DNA of 42,355 nt from JAVXCQ01 sp036659415 (GTDB lineage: Bacteria > Bacillota > Negativicutes > Acidaminococcales > Acidaminococcaceae). A program made the translations under genes and the position numbers. The stretch covers positions 1-42,355 of the forward strand of contig JAVXCQ010000019.1 of the NCBI GenBank assembly GCA_036659415.1, written 5' to 3'. The notes beneath the pieces are model-generated. The model worked only from the letters and a program-made list of their open reading frames with translations, had not been told where the DNA came from and searched no databases. Shown piece after piece: positions 7,742 to 15,930 of the stretch. The number at the start of each line of letters is the position of its first letter. The stretch's first letter is position 1.

Positions 7742-8623
7742 GTGGATACAAGAACTAAGGGTATATGGATGATTTTAGTGGGCGGCTCCTTGTGGGGTGC
7801 TTCCGGCACCGCTGTGCAATACTTGTTTGAAACCAAGCATTTGACGCCGGAATGGCTTCTCATGATGCGCATGATGGTGACCGGAATTTTAATGTTAGGT
7901 TACGAATTTTTTCGTGGTGGGAACCTGTGGGCTCTTTGGCAACACCCCAAGCATCGCTTCGCAATTATTAACTTTGCGGTCTTTGGAATGATTTGTTGCC
8001 AATATTTTTATTTTCTAGCCATTAAATACGGTAATGCCGCCACAGCTACCGTATTGCAATATTTAATGCCGGTGTTGGTGCTGCTGTACTTTTTGTGGCA
8101 GTGGCGGCGGCGTCCGCAACAGGTAGAGGTCATCTCTGTTGGGTTGGCCATGTTAGGAACCTATCTCCTTATTACCAAAGGTAACTGGAGTGCGCTGTCC
8201 ATTTCCGAGGAAACTTTATTTTACGGAGTGCTGTCGGCTTTCGCTATGGCGTTCTATACTATCTATCCTCGAGAAATGTTAAACTATTATTCCTCCACCA
8301 TGGTTATTGGTTGGGGTATGCTTATTAGTGGCGTGCTTATGAATATTTTTCTTAGCCCGTGGCCGTTTACTGGTATTTTTGATTGGCAAACGGTACTGGG
8401 TATGTCCGTTTTGATTATCTTTGGTACCTTCATTGCTTTTTATTGCTATTTGGAAAGCACCAAATACATTAAAGCTTCGGAAGTCGGTGCCCTAGCCTCG
8501 GTGGAACCTTTGGCGTCTGTGGTTTTGGCCATGCTTTTTCTTCATATTAGCTTTGGCCCCGCAGAGCTCTTAGGGATTGCTTGTATTATTAGTACTGTTT
8601 TTATTCTTGCTCGTCAAAAGTAA
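7742..8623 (+). CDS. DMT-superfamily (EamA) transporter
   Basis: A 293-residue inner-membrane protein with about ten hydrophobic helices in two EamA repeats. The first begins GIWMILVGGSLWGASGTAVQYLF and the second begins around residue 155 (LFYGVLSAFAMAFYTIYP), ending with SVEPLASVVLAMLFL, a motif typical of EamA repeats. Members export amino acids or other metabolites, or act as drug/metabolite exporters; the substrate cannot be told. The start is GTG with AGGGGG upstream. No terminator follows directly: the next hairpins are the palindromic repeat and a stronger terminator at 8869-8898. Confidence 0.85.
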   Translation: MDTRTKGIWMILVGGSLWGASGTAVQYLFETKHLTPEWLLMMRMMVTGILMLGYEFFRGGNLWALWQHPKHRFAIINFAVFGMICCQYFYFLAIKYGNAATATVLQYLMPVLVLLYFLWQWRRRPQQVEVISVGLAMLGTYLLITKGNWSALSISEETLFYGVLSAFAMAFYTIYPREMLNYYSSTMVIGWGMLISGVLMNIFLSPWPFTGIFDWQTVLGMSVLIIFGTFIAFYCYLESTKYIKASEVGALASVEPLASVVLAMLFLHISFGPAELLGIACIISTVFILARQK

Positions 8624-8744
8624 AATCCACAATAAGCCGCCATCTACGGCGTTACAAGTTCCGCGGCCTAGCTCGCATACCCTTTGTATGCGTCGCGTCG
8701 GCTTGCTCCTTGTGCCTTGTAGCTAACGACTTCTTGTGGATTTT
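8622..8744. repeat. Palindromic hairpin repeat, full copy
   Basis: The element is bounded by perfect 11-base inverted repeats AAAATCCACAA (8622-8632) and its complement (8734-8744). Its halves are imperfectly complementary throughout and meet at GCATAC-CCTTT-GTATGC near 8674-8690, so it could fold into one long hairpin. No ORF is evident. It lies just after the DMT transporter stop. It resembles REP- or MITE-like dispersed repeats; no target duplication is obvious. A copy of its left part recurs at 8757-8792. Confidence 0.65.
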
Positions 8745-8756
8745 AGAATTTAAGGA

Positions 8757-8792
8757 ACAATAAGCCGCCATCTACGGCGTTACAAGTTCCGC
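8757..8792. repeat. Partial second copy of the palindromic repeat
   Basis: These 36 bases are identical to 8629-8664 in the full copy, a direct repeat 128 bp apart, starting ACAATAAGCCGCC and ending GTTCCGC. The right half is missing and is replaced by an unrelated T-rich sequence. Together with the full copy it fills most of the gene-free stretch 8624-8944; the rest (8793-8868) holds nothing I recognise. Confidence 0.7.
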
Positions 8793-8868
8793 AGGTACCT
8801 ACCTTTTTTTATTCTTGGGTAGTAATCGATTTTTACTTGGCGGCGACTAACTAAATAGCTTCTTTTTG

Positions 8869-8898
8869 GCAGGTTTCCTTTTGAGGAAACCTGCTTTT
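8869..8898 (+). terminator. Intrinsic terminator upstream of the pyrophosphatase gene
   Basis: Ten-base perfect arms GCAGGTTTCC (8869-8878) and GGAAACCTGC (8885-8894) flank a six-base loop, followed by TTTT. It would end transcripts arriving from the DMT transporter. Confidence 0.85.
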
Positions 8899-8908
8899 GT
8901 GTTATGAT
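8881..8908 (+). promoter_or_regulatory. Pyrophosphatase promoter
   Basis: TATGAT (8903-8908) preceded by TGT forms an extended -10, and TTGAGG (8881-8886) lies 16 bp upstream as the -35. The promoter overlaps the end of the preceding terminator hairpin. Confidence 0.55.
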
Positions 8909-8944
8909 AAAAACATAGTATTTCACGACAAAGGTGGGAACAAG

Positions 8945-10570
8945 ATGCAAAAACCGATTTTAGTGCTGGGACATCGCAATCCTGATACAGACTCTATTTG
9001 TTCAGCTATTGCTTATGCGTATATGAAACAACAACTAGGAGAAAACGTGGTCGCTGCTAGAGCGGGCAAGGTTAATCCGGAAACAGCTTTTGTGCTGGAC
9101 TATTTTGGTGCAGCGGCACCCCAGCTGGTAGACGACCTGTATCCCCGTTTAGGTGATAGTAGTTTTGTACAACCGCCGGTGGCAGCGCCCCAGACTTCCT
9201 TGCGGGACTTAGGCCGCCTGTTTGTAGAACAGCGTCCCAAAGCTATTCCGCTGTTGCACCCAGATGGCAGTGTCGCCGGCTTAATCACGGTGAATGATTT
9301 GGCGATGCGTTATTATGATGAACTTTCCATTCAAGACTTAGACGATGCAGAAGTAAATTTTCACAGTATTGTCGCCACGTTGGAGGGAACTTTACTCTGC
9401 GGCGAGGTTACGCAGGTTTTTCACGGCAATATTCGTATTGGCGCTTCCCATGTGGACACGCTTACCAGTGCCCTTAACCCGGGGGATTTGATTATTGTTG
9501 GTGACCGAGAAGAGGTACAGCTGGCGGCGCTTAAAGGTGGTGCCGTGGGGTTGGTGCTAACCCGGCAGACTGTGCCCTCGGCTGCAGTTCTCGCTTTGGC
9601 ACAGGCGCAACACGCACTTCTCATTAACACCGCTTACGATACTTATACCACGGTGCGCTTAATTCACCAAAGTATTCCCGCTTGCTTTATTATGCAAAAA
9701 AACTTTTTAGCCTTTAAAACTACGGATTTAGTAGCAGATGTTAAAAAGCAAATTATGAATAGCGAGGCGACGGCTTTCCCCGTGCTGGAATGGGGCAAAT
9801 ATGTGGGTATGGTGGATCGGGGGAGCTTACTCACCTCGGTGCCGCAGGAAGTTATTTTGGTGGATCATAACGAACGCAGTCAGGCAGTGGAGGGTATTGA
9901 GCACGCTAAACTTTTGGAAATCATTGACCATCACCGCTTAGGGGGCTTAACTACCGGCAATCCGATTTTTATTCGGCAGGAACCTGTTGGCTCTACGGCT
10001 ACCATTGTGGCCAATTTAACCTGGCATCGGCAGGTGCAAATGACGCCTACTATTGCCGGCCTACTCTTGGCGGCGATTATCTCTGATACCTTGTACTTCA
10101 AATCACCAACAGCGACGGCTTTTGACCGCACCACGGCGGCAGAATTGGCGAAGCAGGCAGGTATTAGTCAGTTGGAAACCTTTGCGCTGGCGGTTTTGCG
10201 TGCCGGCTCGCTTTTAAATAATATGCCGGCGGAGGAAATTGTGCGCAATGACGTGAAAGAATTTGATTTGGCGGTGGGCAAAGTCACCGTAGGACAAGTA
10301 ACGGTCATGGACGGCGCCCAAGCGGCGGACAAATTGCCGGAGCTGTTAGCGGCGCTACAGGCGCTAGTGGATAGTGGTGCCTGTGCGTTGGCACTTCTCA
10401 TGGTAACGGATATTATGGCGGCAACTACGGAATTGCTCTGTGCCGGCAGCCAGCAACATTTGCTGGATCCAGCCTTTGGTACGCAGGTGACTGGTGGCCA
10501 TTATCATTTGCCGGGGGTGCTTTCCCGCAAAAAACAAATCATTCCTCCCCTTACGGAAGTTTTGCGTTAG
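8945..10570 (+). CDS. ppaC: Manganese-dependent (family II) inorganic pyrophosphatase with CBS and DRTGG domains
   Basis: A 541-residue cytoplasmic enzyme that hydrolyses pyrophosphate to phosphate. The DHH-family metal site is visible: GHRNPDTDSICSA at the N-terminus, VDHNE, IDHHRLGG and SDTLYFKSPT in the second half, then a DHHA2 C-terminal domain ending with a GHYHLPGVLSRKKQ motif. Between the first motif and VDHNE lies an insertion of about 250 residues with two CBS segments around a DRTGG-type domain, the arrangement of nucleotide-regulated CBS-PPases, normally inhibited by AMP/ADP and activated by ATP or diadenosine polyphosphates. The open frame extends 16 codons upstream, but ATG 8945 has AAGGTGG before it and begins right before the first motif. 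It is monocistronic between two terminators. Confidence 0.93.
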   Translation: MQKPILVLGHRNPDTDSICSAIAYAYMKQQLGENVVAARAGKVNPETAFVLDYFGAAAPQLVDDLYPRLGDSSFVQPPVAAPQTSLRDLGRLFVEQRPKAIPLLHPDGSVAGLITVNDLAMRYYDELSIQDLDDAEVNFHSIVATLEGTLLCGEVTQVFHGNIRIGASHVDTLTSALNPGDLIIVGDREEVQLAALKGGAVGLVLTRQTVPSAAVLALAQAQHALLINTAYDTYTTVRLIHQSIPACFIMQKNFLAFKTTDLVADVKKQIMNSEATAFPVLEWGKYVGMVDRGSLLTSVPQEVILVDHNERSQAVEGIEHAKLLEIIDHHRLGGLTTGNPIFIRQEPVGSTATIVANLTWHRQVQMTPTIAGLLLAAIISDTLYFKSPTATAFDRTTAAELAKQAGISQLETFALAVLRAGSLLNNMPAEEIVRNDVKEFDLAVGKVTVGQVTVMDGAQAADKLPELLAALQALVDSGACALALLMVTDIMAATTELLCAGSQQHLLDPAFGTQVTGGHYHLPGVLSRKKQIIPPLTEVLR

Positions 10571-10584
10571 CAAGTTAAATAATT

Positions 10585-10634
10585 AGAGTCTGGCAAGTGA
10601 ACTATTTGTTCACCTGCCAGACTCTGTTTTTTTT
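10585..10634 (+). terminator. Terminator of the pyrophosphatase gene
   Basis: Eighteen-base arms (10585-10602 and 10608-10625, AGAGTCTGGC and its mirror) with one mismatch flank a five-base loop, followed by eight T. It also lies just beyond the stop of the converging metallophosphatase gene and may serve both. Confidence 0.9.
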
Positions 10635-10637
10635 ATT

Positions 10638-11870
10638 TTAGGGCAGTTTTTTAGTTAAAGTTACTTGGTCAAATTGAACGCCGCTTTGGTGGAAAGCTTG
10701 CACTGTAGCTGTATTCCCCTGAATTTTCAAGGTTAAATAATTGGGCTCGTTTACCGGATTGAGAAAAAAATCCTCCTGGGGGCGGGCATGGTTTTTGCGG
10801 CGTACCTTGTCGCCACTGCGTCCGGTGACGAAGTAGACTGTTCCCTGTGCTGCCCGTTGACCGCCCACGAGGGGAGCTGTCCTACCGTAGGCATGGGAAT
10901 GACCGGCGAAAAGCAAATCCACTTCATATTGGTCGAGGAGGGGTACCAGACCTTGCCCCAGCTTATTAAGCGGCTTGGTAGTGGTCATGCCCAGAGGACT
11001 GCGGTGGAGTAACACGATTTTCCACGTTTCCGTACTGTGAGCGAGAGCTGTTTTTAGCCAAGCTAGTTGTCTAACCCACAAGTCGGGGTGGTAAGCGGCT
11101 AGCTCTCCCACCTGGGCATTGAGGACAAAAAACCTCGCATTATTTTGCACAAAAGTGTAGGCATGACGTTCCAGTCCTACGGGACCGTTGGCTGGTACAG
11201 GAAAATAGGCTAAATAAAGATAGGGCTCCATAAAGGTATGCTGGTCGGAATAAGTTTCGTGGTTACCACACACTGGTGCGATTGGCGTTTGCGTCACTAG
11301 TGGTTCTGCGCCTTGGTACCAGCCCGACCATTCGTGGCTGCGTTCGCCGTTGTCGACTAAATCTCCCAGGTTTAGGAAAAAGTCCGTTTGGGGGTTGGCA
11401 CGGGCAGCTTGGGCGGCGGTTTTAGCCCAGACTTCGTAATTTACGCTCTGGGAATCGGGGAAGATAAGTGCCGTGAGTTGTTGGCTGTTGGGGGTACGCA
11501 AGTCATGCCAGGCGGAAAGTGCCGGGTAGCTGCCCACACGATAGTGGTAGTTGTTGCCTGCTGCTAGCTCGGTCAAGGTGACGGTATAGATGGTGCGCAG
11601 ACCTTGGGGCGTAGTAAGGGCGGTAGCAGTAGGTAAGAAGAGTCGTGGCAGGAGCTGCTGCTCTGCTCTTAGCTCCAAATAAGGTGTAGCATTTGAGGGA
11701 GTATTTTGCCACGTGACGGTGCGGCTGGTATTATTATCGCTAGAGATGACCTGCATTAGCATTTGCGGTGCAGGCGCCGGCAAGCTCGGTGGTGCCACCG
11801 GTTTCAGAGCATAGGCGGTACTGGCGAACAAGCATTGTAAACCTAGAGCGAGGGCGAGTAATTTGCGCAT
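10638..11870 (-). CDS. Secreted metallophosphatase, purple acid phosphatase-like
   Basis: A 410-residue exported phosphoesterase. The N-terminus is a Sec signal (RK, a Leu/Ala-rich core, cleavage near ASTAYA-LK). Residues 30-130 resemble the fibronectin-like N-terminal domain of purple acid phosphatases (GNNYHYRVG). The catalytic calcineurin-like domain shows metal-ligand motifs NLGDLVDNG, VCGNHE, LLHRSPLG and FAGHSHAYGR. The usual first GDxG/DxH motif is altered here (IFPDSQSVNYEVW), as in some remote PAP-like proteins, so metal occupancy is uncertain. The likely location is the periplasm or cell surface. It would release phosphate from an unknown ester. AAGGGAAGG is the ribosome site, and the gene stands alone. 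Confidence 0.82.
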   Translation of the reverse strand: MRKLLALALGLQCLFASTAYALKPVAPPSLPAPAPQMLMQVISSDNNTSRTVTWQNTPSNATPYLELRAEQQLLPRLFLPTATALTTPQGLRTIYTVTLTELAAGNNYHYRVGSYPALSAWHDLRTPNSQQLTALIFPDSQSVNYEVWAKTAAQAARANPQTDFFLNLGDLVDNGERSHEWSGWYQGAEPLVTQTPIAPVCGNHETYSDQHTFMEPYLYLAYFPVPANGPVGLERHAYTFVQNNARFFVLNAQVGELAAYHPDLWVRQLAWLKTALAHSTETWKIVLLHRSPLGMTTTKPLNKLGQGLVPLLDQYEVDLLFAGHSHAYGRTAPLVGGQRAAQGTVYFVTGRSGDKVRRKNHARPQEDFFLNPVNEPNYLTLKIQGNTATVQAFHQSGVQFDQVTLTKKLP

Positions 11871-11904
11871 CTTAAGCCTTCCCTTCGTTGCTTTATTTTT
11901 CTTT

Positions 11905-11933
11905 AGTATAAACTATTTTTAATTGAGTACCAA
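11905..11933 (-). promoter_or_regulatory. Metallophosphatase promoter
   Basis: On the minus strand TTGGTA (11933-11928) and TATACT (11910-11905) are separated by 17 bp, about 35 bp before the start codon. Confidence 0.55.
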
Positions 11934-11949
11934 ATTTTGCGCAAAATAA

Positions 11950-11990
11950 AACGCTCTGCCCCGGTCAGTGGTTACTAGAGGGAGAGCGTT
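11950..11990 (-). terminator. Terminator after the threonine aldolase gene
   Basis: On the minus strand AACGCTCTCCC (11990-11980) pairs with GGGCAGAGCGTT (11961-11950), one bulged base, and is followed by TTATTTTG. It lies 8 bp past the stop codon. Confidence 0.82.
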
Positions 11991-11998
11991 CTTAGTTT

Positions 11999-13033
11999 TT
12001 AGTAGGCTTGGAGGGCTTTGATGAAGGCGTGTACTTGTTTTTCTTCGGTAGCCCAGCTGGTACAAATCCGAACGGCTAGGGCATCTTCGCCGTAGGTTTC
12101 CCAGGGTGCAAAGACAAAATTTTTACTAAGCTCTGCCAGCATTTGTGCTGGGAAAATCGGGAATTGTTGGTTCGTGGGGGAAACAGTGACCACAGGCAGC
12201 CCCTTGGCAGCGACCGCATCTCGTACCAACATTGCCATGTCAATGCCATGGCGACAAATCTTGTGGTAGAGGTTGTCTGTAAAGAGGGTTTGAAATTGTA
12301 GTCCTAACAGACGCCCTTTGGCGAGCACGGCACCACCCTGTTTCATAATGGTAAAAAAGTCACTACGCAAGGCAGGATTACTAATGACGACGGCTTCACC
12401 GAAGAGGGCACCGCATTTGGTGCCGCCGATGTAGAACACGTCACAAAGGTTCGCAAGGTCAGCCAAAGAAAGGTCATTTGTATCGGCGGCTAGAGCATAG
12501 CCTAACCGTGCACCGTCGACAAAGAGATACAGCTCATATTGACGGCAGACCGTGGCTAGCGCCGTTAGTTCGGCCTTGGAATACATGGTGCCGATTTCTG
12601 TGGGTTGTGAAAGATAGACCATTTTCGGCTGCACCCAGTGTTCTCGGTTCGGGTCGTGGGCATAGCTTAGGTAGGCCGCTGCCACTTGTTCCGCAGTTAG
12701 CTTGCCATCAGTCGAGGGCAGAGCCAGCACTTTGTGACCGGTTCGTTCAATGGCACCGGCTTCGTGGGTATTAATATGCGCCGGTACTGTGGCAAAAACT
12801 CCTTGAAAAGGTCGCAGAGCCGCACAAATCACCGTAAGGTTGGTTTGGGTGCCGCCGATGCAAAAATGTACTGCCACCTCGTCCCGGCCGCAGGCCGCCT
12901 TAATGAGTTGGCGGGCTTGGTGGCTGTAGGGGTCATCGCCGTAGCCGTTAGTTTGTTCTAGGTTGGTAGCCATCAAACGTTCACCCAAAAGGGGGTGACA
13001 GCCTTCTGTGTAGTCGCTGGTAAAATAATACAT
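11999..13033 (-). CDS. Low-specificity threonine aldolase (PLP, fold type I)
   Basis: A 344-residue PLP enzyme of the beta-eliminating lyase/threonine aldolase family, which cleaves threonine or allo-threonine to glycine and acetaldehyde in the cytoplasm. Features in order: FTSDYTEGCHPLL, the NGYGDDPYS active-site segment near residue 30, GGTQTNL cofactor contact, HINTHEAGAIE, LFVDGARLGYAL with the Asp that binds the pyridine nitrogen, and YIGGTKCGALFGE holding the Schiff-base Lys near residue 205. Length is typical. It is single and on the opposite strand from the ahb cluster. A relation to glycine supply is possible but there is no operon evidence. The ribosome site is weak (GAGTGAG). Confidence 0.85.
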   Translation of the reverse strand: MYYFTSDYTEGCHPLLGERLMATNLEQTNGYGDDPYSHQARQLIKAACGRDEVAVHFCIGGTQTNLTVICAALRPFQGVFATVPAHINTHEAGAIERTGHKVLALPSTDGKLTAEQVAAAYLSYAHDPNREHWVQPKMVYLSQPTEIGTMYSKAELTALATVCRQYELYLFVDGARLGYALAADTNDLSLADLANLCDVFYIGGTKCGALFGEAVVISNPALRSDFFTIMKQGGAVLAKGRLLGLQFQTLFTDNLYHKICRHGIDMAMLVRDAVAAKGLPVVTVSPTNQQFPIFPAQMLAELSKNFVFAPWETYGEDALAVRICTSWATEEKQVHAFIKALQAY

Positions 13034-13069
13034 TTGCTCACTCTTTTCTTTAGCTATTGTCGTAGTTTT

Positions 13070-13098
13070 ATTTTAGCAAGTTGTGGGATAAAACTCAA
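13070..13098 (-). promoter_or_regulatory. Threonine aldolase promoter
   Basis: On the minus strand TTGAGT (13098-13093) and TAAAAT (13075-13070) are 17 bp apart, with TGC before the -10. It lies 37 bp upstream of the start codon. Confidence 0.65.
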
Positions 13099-13136
13099 TC
13101 TTTGCCGGCTCCTCCCACCGTGGTTATGTCACAGCT

Positions 13137-13171
13137 TTGCCACAATTGTTCAGTTTATTACGATGTGGCAA
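13137..13171. promoter_or_regulatory. Inverted repeat between the aldolase and ahb genes
   Basis: TTGCCACA (13137-13144) and TGTGGCAA (13164-13171) form a perfect 8-bp inverted repeat with a 19-bp spacer, about 70-105 bp upstream of the ahb -10 element. It could be a regulator site or chance; no matching regulator gene is nearby. Confidence 0.3.
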
Positions 13172-13240
13172 GAAGAAATAAAGAAAATAAAAAAACTTCC
13201 TGATACTTATTACTAATTAGTTTTTATTTAGAAACTTTAA

Positions 13241-13249
13241 TGCTATAAT
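13241..13249 (+). promoter_or_regulatory. ahb operon promoter, extended -10
   Basis: TGC followed by TATAAT (13244-13249) is a good extended -10; the -35 region is only T-rich. It lies 19 bp before the ATG, so the leader is very short. The ribosome site GAGGTGATC follows. Confidence 0.65.
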
Positions 13250-13267
13250 TTAGGCAGAGGTGATCAA

Positions 13268-14455
13268 ATGTTAAGCTTAACCAAAATGTTGACCGATACA
13301 CCGTACTTCGGCGATGAGCTCCGCTATACCGCCGAGGCCAAAAATCAAAAAAACGGTGTTGCCCCCGGACGAGGTCCGGTCGTTGTTTGGAATTATACCA
13401 GAACGTGTAATTTGCGTTGTGTTCATTGCTATTCCAGCTCAGAAGCCAAAACCTATGACCAAGAGCTGACCACTATAGAAGCCCTTAAACTCATTGATGA
13501 TTTAGCGGCATTTCAGGTACCGGTACTGCTTTTTTCCGGTGGCGAGCCGCTGTTACGACAGGATTTTTTGACGTTGGCACGCTATGCGGCCAGCAAAGGT
13601 ATTCGTCCCACCGTGTCTACCAACGGCACCGTCATTACTGCCGAGCTGGCGGCTCAGATTAAGGACGCCGGTATTGGTTACGTCGGTATTAGTTTGGACG
13701 GTTTAGAAGCTACCAATGACCAATTCCGCGGTGTACCTGGCGCTTTTGCCTTAGCTCTCGCCGGCATTCGCAATTGTTGTGCTGTAGGCCAGCGGGTAGG
13801 TTTACGCTTTACTTTAAACAAGCATAATTACCACGAAGTTGCCCAGATTTTAGATTTATTGGAAACAGAAAATATTGACCGTATTTGTTTTTACCACTTA
13901 GTATATTCAGGGCGTGCCACAGATTTGGCGGCTAGTGATTTGACCCATGCAGAAACCCGTCAGGTGTTGGATTTGATTATTGAGCGTACTTTGGACTTTG
14001 CTCGGCGTGGTCTGCACAAAGAAGTATTGATGGTAGATAATCATGCCGATGCTGTTTATCTCTATTTGCAATATCGTAAACGTGACCCAGTGCGTGCGGC
14101 GTACATCTATCAACTGCTACAAAATAACGGCGGTAATCGTTCCGGTATGGCTTTTGCCAATATTGATAATGTAGGCAACGTCCACCCTGACCAGTTTACT
14201 CAGCATCATACTTTGGGCAACGTTAGGGACAGAAGCTTTGGAGAGATTTGGACGGATGAAACTATTCCCCTGTTGGCAGGACTCAAAAACCGCCAACCCC
14301 TCCTGCAAGGTCGTTGCACCAAATGCCAGTGGCTACACGTTTGTAACGGTAACTTTAGAGCTAGGGGCGAGGCGGCTACCGGTGATTTCTGGGGTTATGA
14401 CCCCGCCTGTTTCCTCACCGATGCCGAGTGCGGTTGTGAGGAGGAGCCTCGATGA
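13268..14455 (+). CDS. ahbC: Radical SAM protein, AhbC/NirJ1-like (didecarboxysiroheme deacetylase)
   Basis: A 395-residue radical SAM enzyme. The [4Fe-4S]-SAM motif is CNLRCVHC (Cys 47, 51, 54), followed by LLFSGGEPLLR and VGISLDG typical of the fold. The C-terminus carries a SPASM/twitch-like cluster motif (CTKCQWLHVCNGNFRARGE, then two further Cys regions). The opening DTPYFGDELRY... and APGRGPVVVWNYTRTCNLRC is what I know from NirJ1 proteins of clostridia and heliobacteria. In the siroheme-dependent heme route AhbC removes two acetate side chains from 12,18-didecarboxysiroheme to give iron-coproporphyrin III. Placing it before an AhbD-like enzyme and two siroheme decarboxylase subunits supports this. 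Which rSAM performs which step is inferred from family resemblance. Confidence 0.82.
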   Translation: MLSLTKMLTDTPYFGDELRYTAEAKNQKNGVAPGRGPVVVWNYTRTCNLRCVHCYSSSEAKTYDQELTTIEALKLIDDLAAFQVPVLLFSGGEPLLRQDFLTLARYAASKGIRPTVSTNGTVITAELAAQIKDAGIGYVGISLDGLEATNDQFRGVPGAFALALAGIRNCCAVGQRVGLRFTLNKHNYHEVAQILDLLETENIDRICFYHLVYSGRATDLAASDLTHAETRQVLDLIIERTLDFARRGLHKEVLMVDNHADAVYLYLQYRKRDPVRAAYIYQLLQNNGGNRSGMAFANIDNVGNVHPDQFTQHHTLGNVRDRSFGEIWTDETIPLLAGLKNRQPLLQGRCTKCQWLHVCNGNFRARGEAATGDFWGYDPACFLTDAECGCEEEPR

Positions 14456-15441
14456 TTATTTCTTGGAATAGCACCAACAAATGTAATATGTTTTGTGCTC
14501 ACTGCTATCGGGAGTCCGGGCAGGAAGCTCAAGGCGAATTAACTACAGAGCAAGCTAAAAAAATGCTTACTGAAATCGCCCGTGCCGGTTTTAAAATTAT
14601 GATTTTTAGTGGCGGCGAACCACTACTGCGTCCGGATATTTTTGAATTGATTGCCTTTGCTACGGCGCAAAAATTGCGTTGTGTGCTGGGCACTAACGGT
14701 TCCTTACTCACGCCGAAGGTAGTGGCACAGCTTAAGGCAGCTGGCCTTATGGGTGCCGGTATTAGTCTAGATAGTCTGGACGCTGCCAAGCACAACCGCC
14801 TGCGTGGTTTGGATAAGGCTTGGGAGCTGGCCGTAGCAGGGATGGACAATTGCCGTGCCGCCGGACTGCCTTTTCAGATTCACACTACAGTGATGGACTG
14901 GAACGAACAAGAGGTAGAAGCTTTAACTGATTTTGCCGTGGACAAAGGTGCCCGTGCACATCATATCTTTTTCTTAGTGCCTGTTGGTCGGGGCGAAGCC
15001 CTAGAGGGGCAAGCGTTGAAGCAAGAAGCGTATGAGGAGCTTTTGCAGCGGATTATGCGCAAAGCACAAACTGTACCTATCGAAGTGAAGCCCACCTGTG
15101 CACCCCAATTTATGCGGATTGCTGCAGAAATGAAGCTGCCGTTACGTTTTAGTAAGGGTTGTTTAGCAGGGACGGCTTATTGCATTATCGGGCCCCAAGG
15201 ACAAGTCCAACCCTGTGCCTATATGAAAATCAATTTGGGTAATGTGAAAACGACAGCTTTTGACCAGCTGTGGCGGGAGCACCCTTTGCTTCACACCTTG
15301 CGTACTGAAGCGTACCAAGGCACCTGCGGTACTTGCCAACACCAGCATATTTGTGGCGGTTGCAGAGCCAGAGCCGCCTATTACAATGACGGCGATTATA
15401 TGGCGGCAGATCCGCTGTGTATTCTCCACCGTGAGAGGTAG
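14452..15441 (+). CDS. ahbD: Radical SAM protein, AhbD/NirJ2-like (heme synthase)
   Basis: A 329-residue radical SAM enzyme whose ATG overlaps the ahbC stop (ATGA), implying coupled translation. The cluster motif CNMFCAHC (Cys 11, 15, 18) is at the very N-terminus, followed by MIFSGGEPLLRPDI and GAGISLD. The C-terminal SPASM-like Cys set is CGTCQHQHICGGCRAR plus PLC. This layout matches NirJ2. In the Ahb pathway AhbD oxidatively decarboxylates the two propionates of iron-coproporphyrin III to vinyls, yielding heme b without oxygen. It shares the fold with AhbC but is shorter at the N-terminus. Substrate assignment between the two paralogues is inference from family resemblance. Confidence 0.82.
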   Translation: MIISWNSTNKCNMFCAHCYRESGQEAQGELTTEQAKKMLTEIARAGFKIMIFSGGEPLLRPDIFELIAFATAQKLRCVLGTNGSLLTPKVVAQLKAAGLMGAGISLDSLDAAKHNRLRGLDKAWELAVAGMDNCRAAGLPFQIHTTVMDWNEQEVEALTDFAVDKGARAHHIFFLVPVGRGEALEGQALKQEAYEELLQRIMRKAQTVPIEVKPTCAPQFMRIAAEMKLPLRFSKGCLAGTAYCIIGPQGQVQPCAYMKINLGNVKTTAFDQLWREHPLLHTLRTEAYQGTCGTCQHQHICGGCRARAAYYNDGDYMAADPLCILHRER

Positions 15442-15450
15442 GGGCACGCC

Positions 15451-15909
15451 ATGTACCAATTAGACGAACAAGATAAAAAGCTTTTAATGCACCTGCAAAA
15501 AGGTTTACCCCTGTGTTCTAGACCTTACGCCCAGTTGGCAGCGGATATTGGCTCCTTGTCTGAACAAGAAGTGCTTGACCGCATTAGCAGACTTAAAGAG
15601 GTCAATATTATTCGGAGAATGTCCGGCTTTTTTAATTCCGCTAAACTAGGCTATGTGGCTAACCTGTGTGCCGTTCAAGTTGCACCGGCGGATATTCCTG
15701 CTGTAGTGGCGGTGATTAATGCTTTTCCGGGGATTACCCATAACTACGAACGGGACTATACCTACAATCTTTGGTTTACGCTGTTGGCGATTTCGCCCCA
15801 AGCTACAGAGGCAGTTTTGAGTACTATTGCTGCTACTCCCGGAGTGCAAGGATTACTGCGGTTTCCCGGTAAAAAAATGTTTAAACTTAACGTTACGTTC
15901 CCATTATAA
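15451..15909 (+). CDS. ahbA: Siroheme decarboxylase subunit, AhbA-like
   Basis: A 152-residue Lrp/AsnC-like protein: an N-terminal winged-helix region (residues 1-60, LDEQDKKLLMHLQKG..RPYAQLAADIG) and a C-terminal ferredoxin-like domain. In this family the proteins act as siroheme decarboxylases rather than regulators. Diagnostic features are RRMSGFFNSAKLGYVA and GITHNYERDYTYNLWFTL, the latter holding the His and Arg expected near the siroheme. With AhbB it removes the C12 and C18 acetate carboxyls of siroheme. It follows ahbD by 9 bp with GAGGTAGGGG as ribosome site. A or B naming is by the NLWFTL motif and gene order and could be reversed. Confidence 0.82.
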   Translation: MYQLDEQDKKLLMHLQKGLPLCSRPYAQLAADIGSLSEQEVLDRISRLKEVNIIRRMSGFFNSAKLGYVANLCAVQVAPADIPAVVAVINAFPGITHNYERDYTYNLWFTLLAISPQATEAVLSTIAATPGVQGLLRFPGKKMFKLNVTFPL

Positions 15910-15930
15910 ATAGGCTGCGAGGTAGAAAAT

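Noticed and set aside
8622..8744. Insertion sequence remnant
   Set aside because: There is no transposase ORF and no obvious target duplication; a small palindromic repeat fits better.
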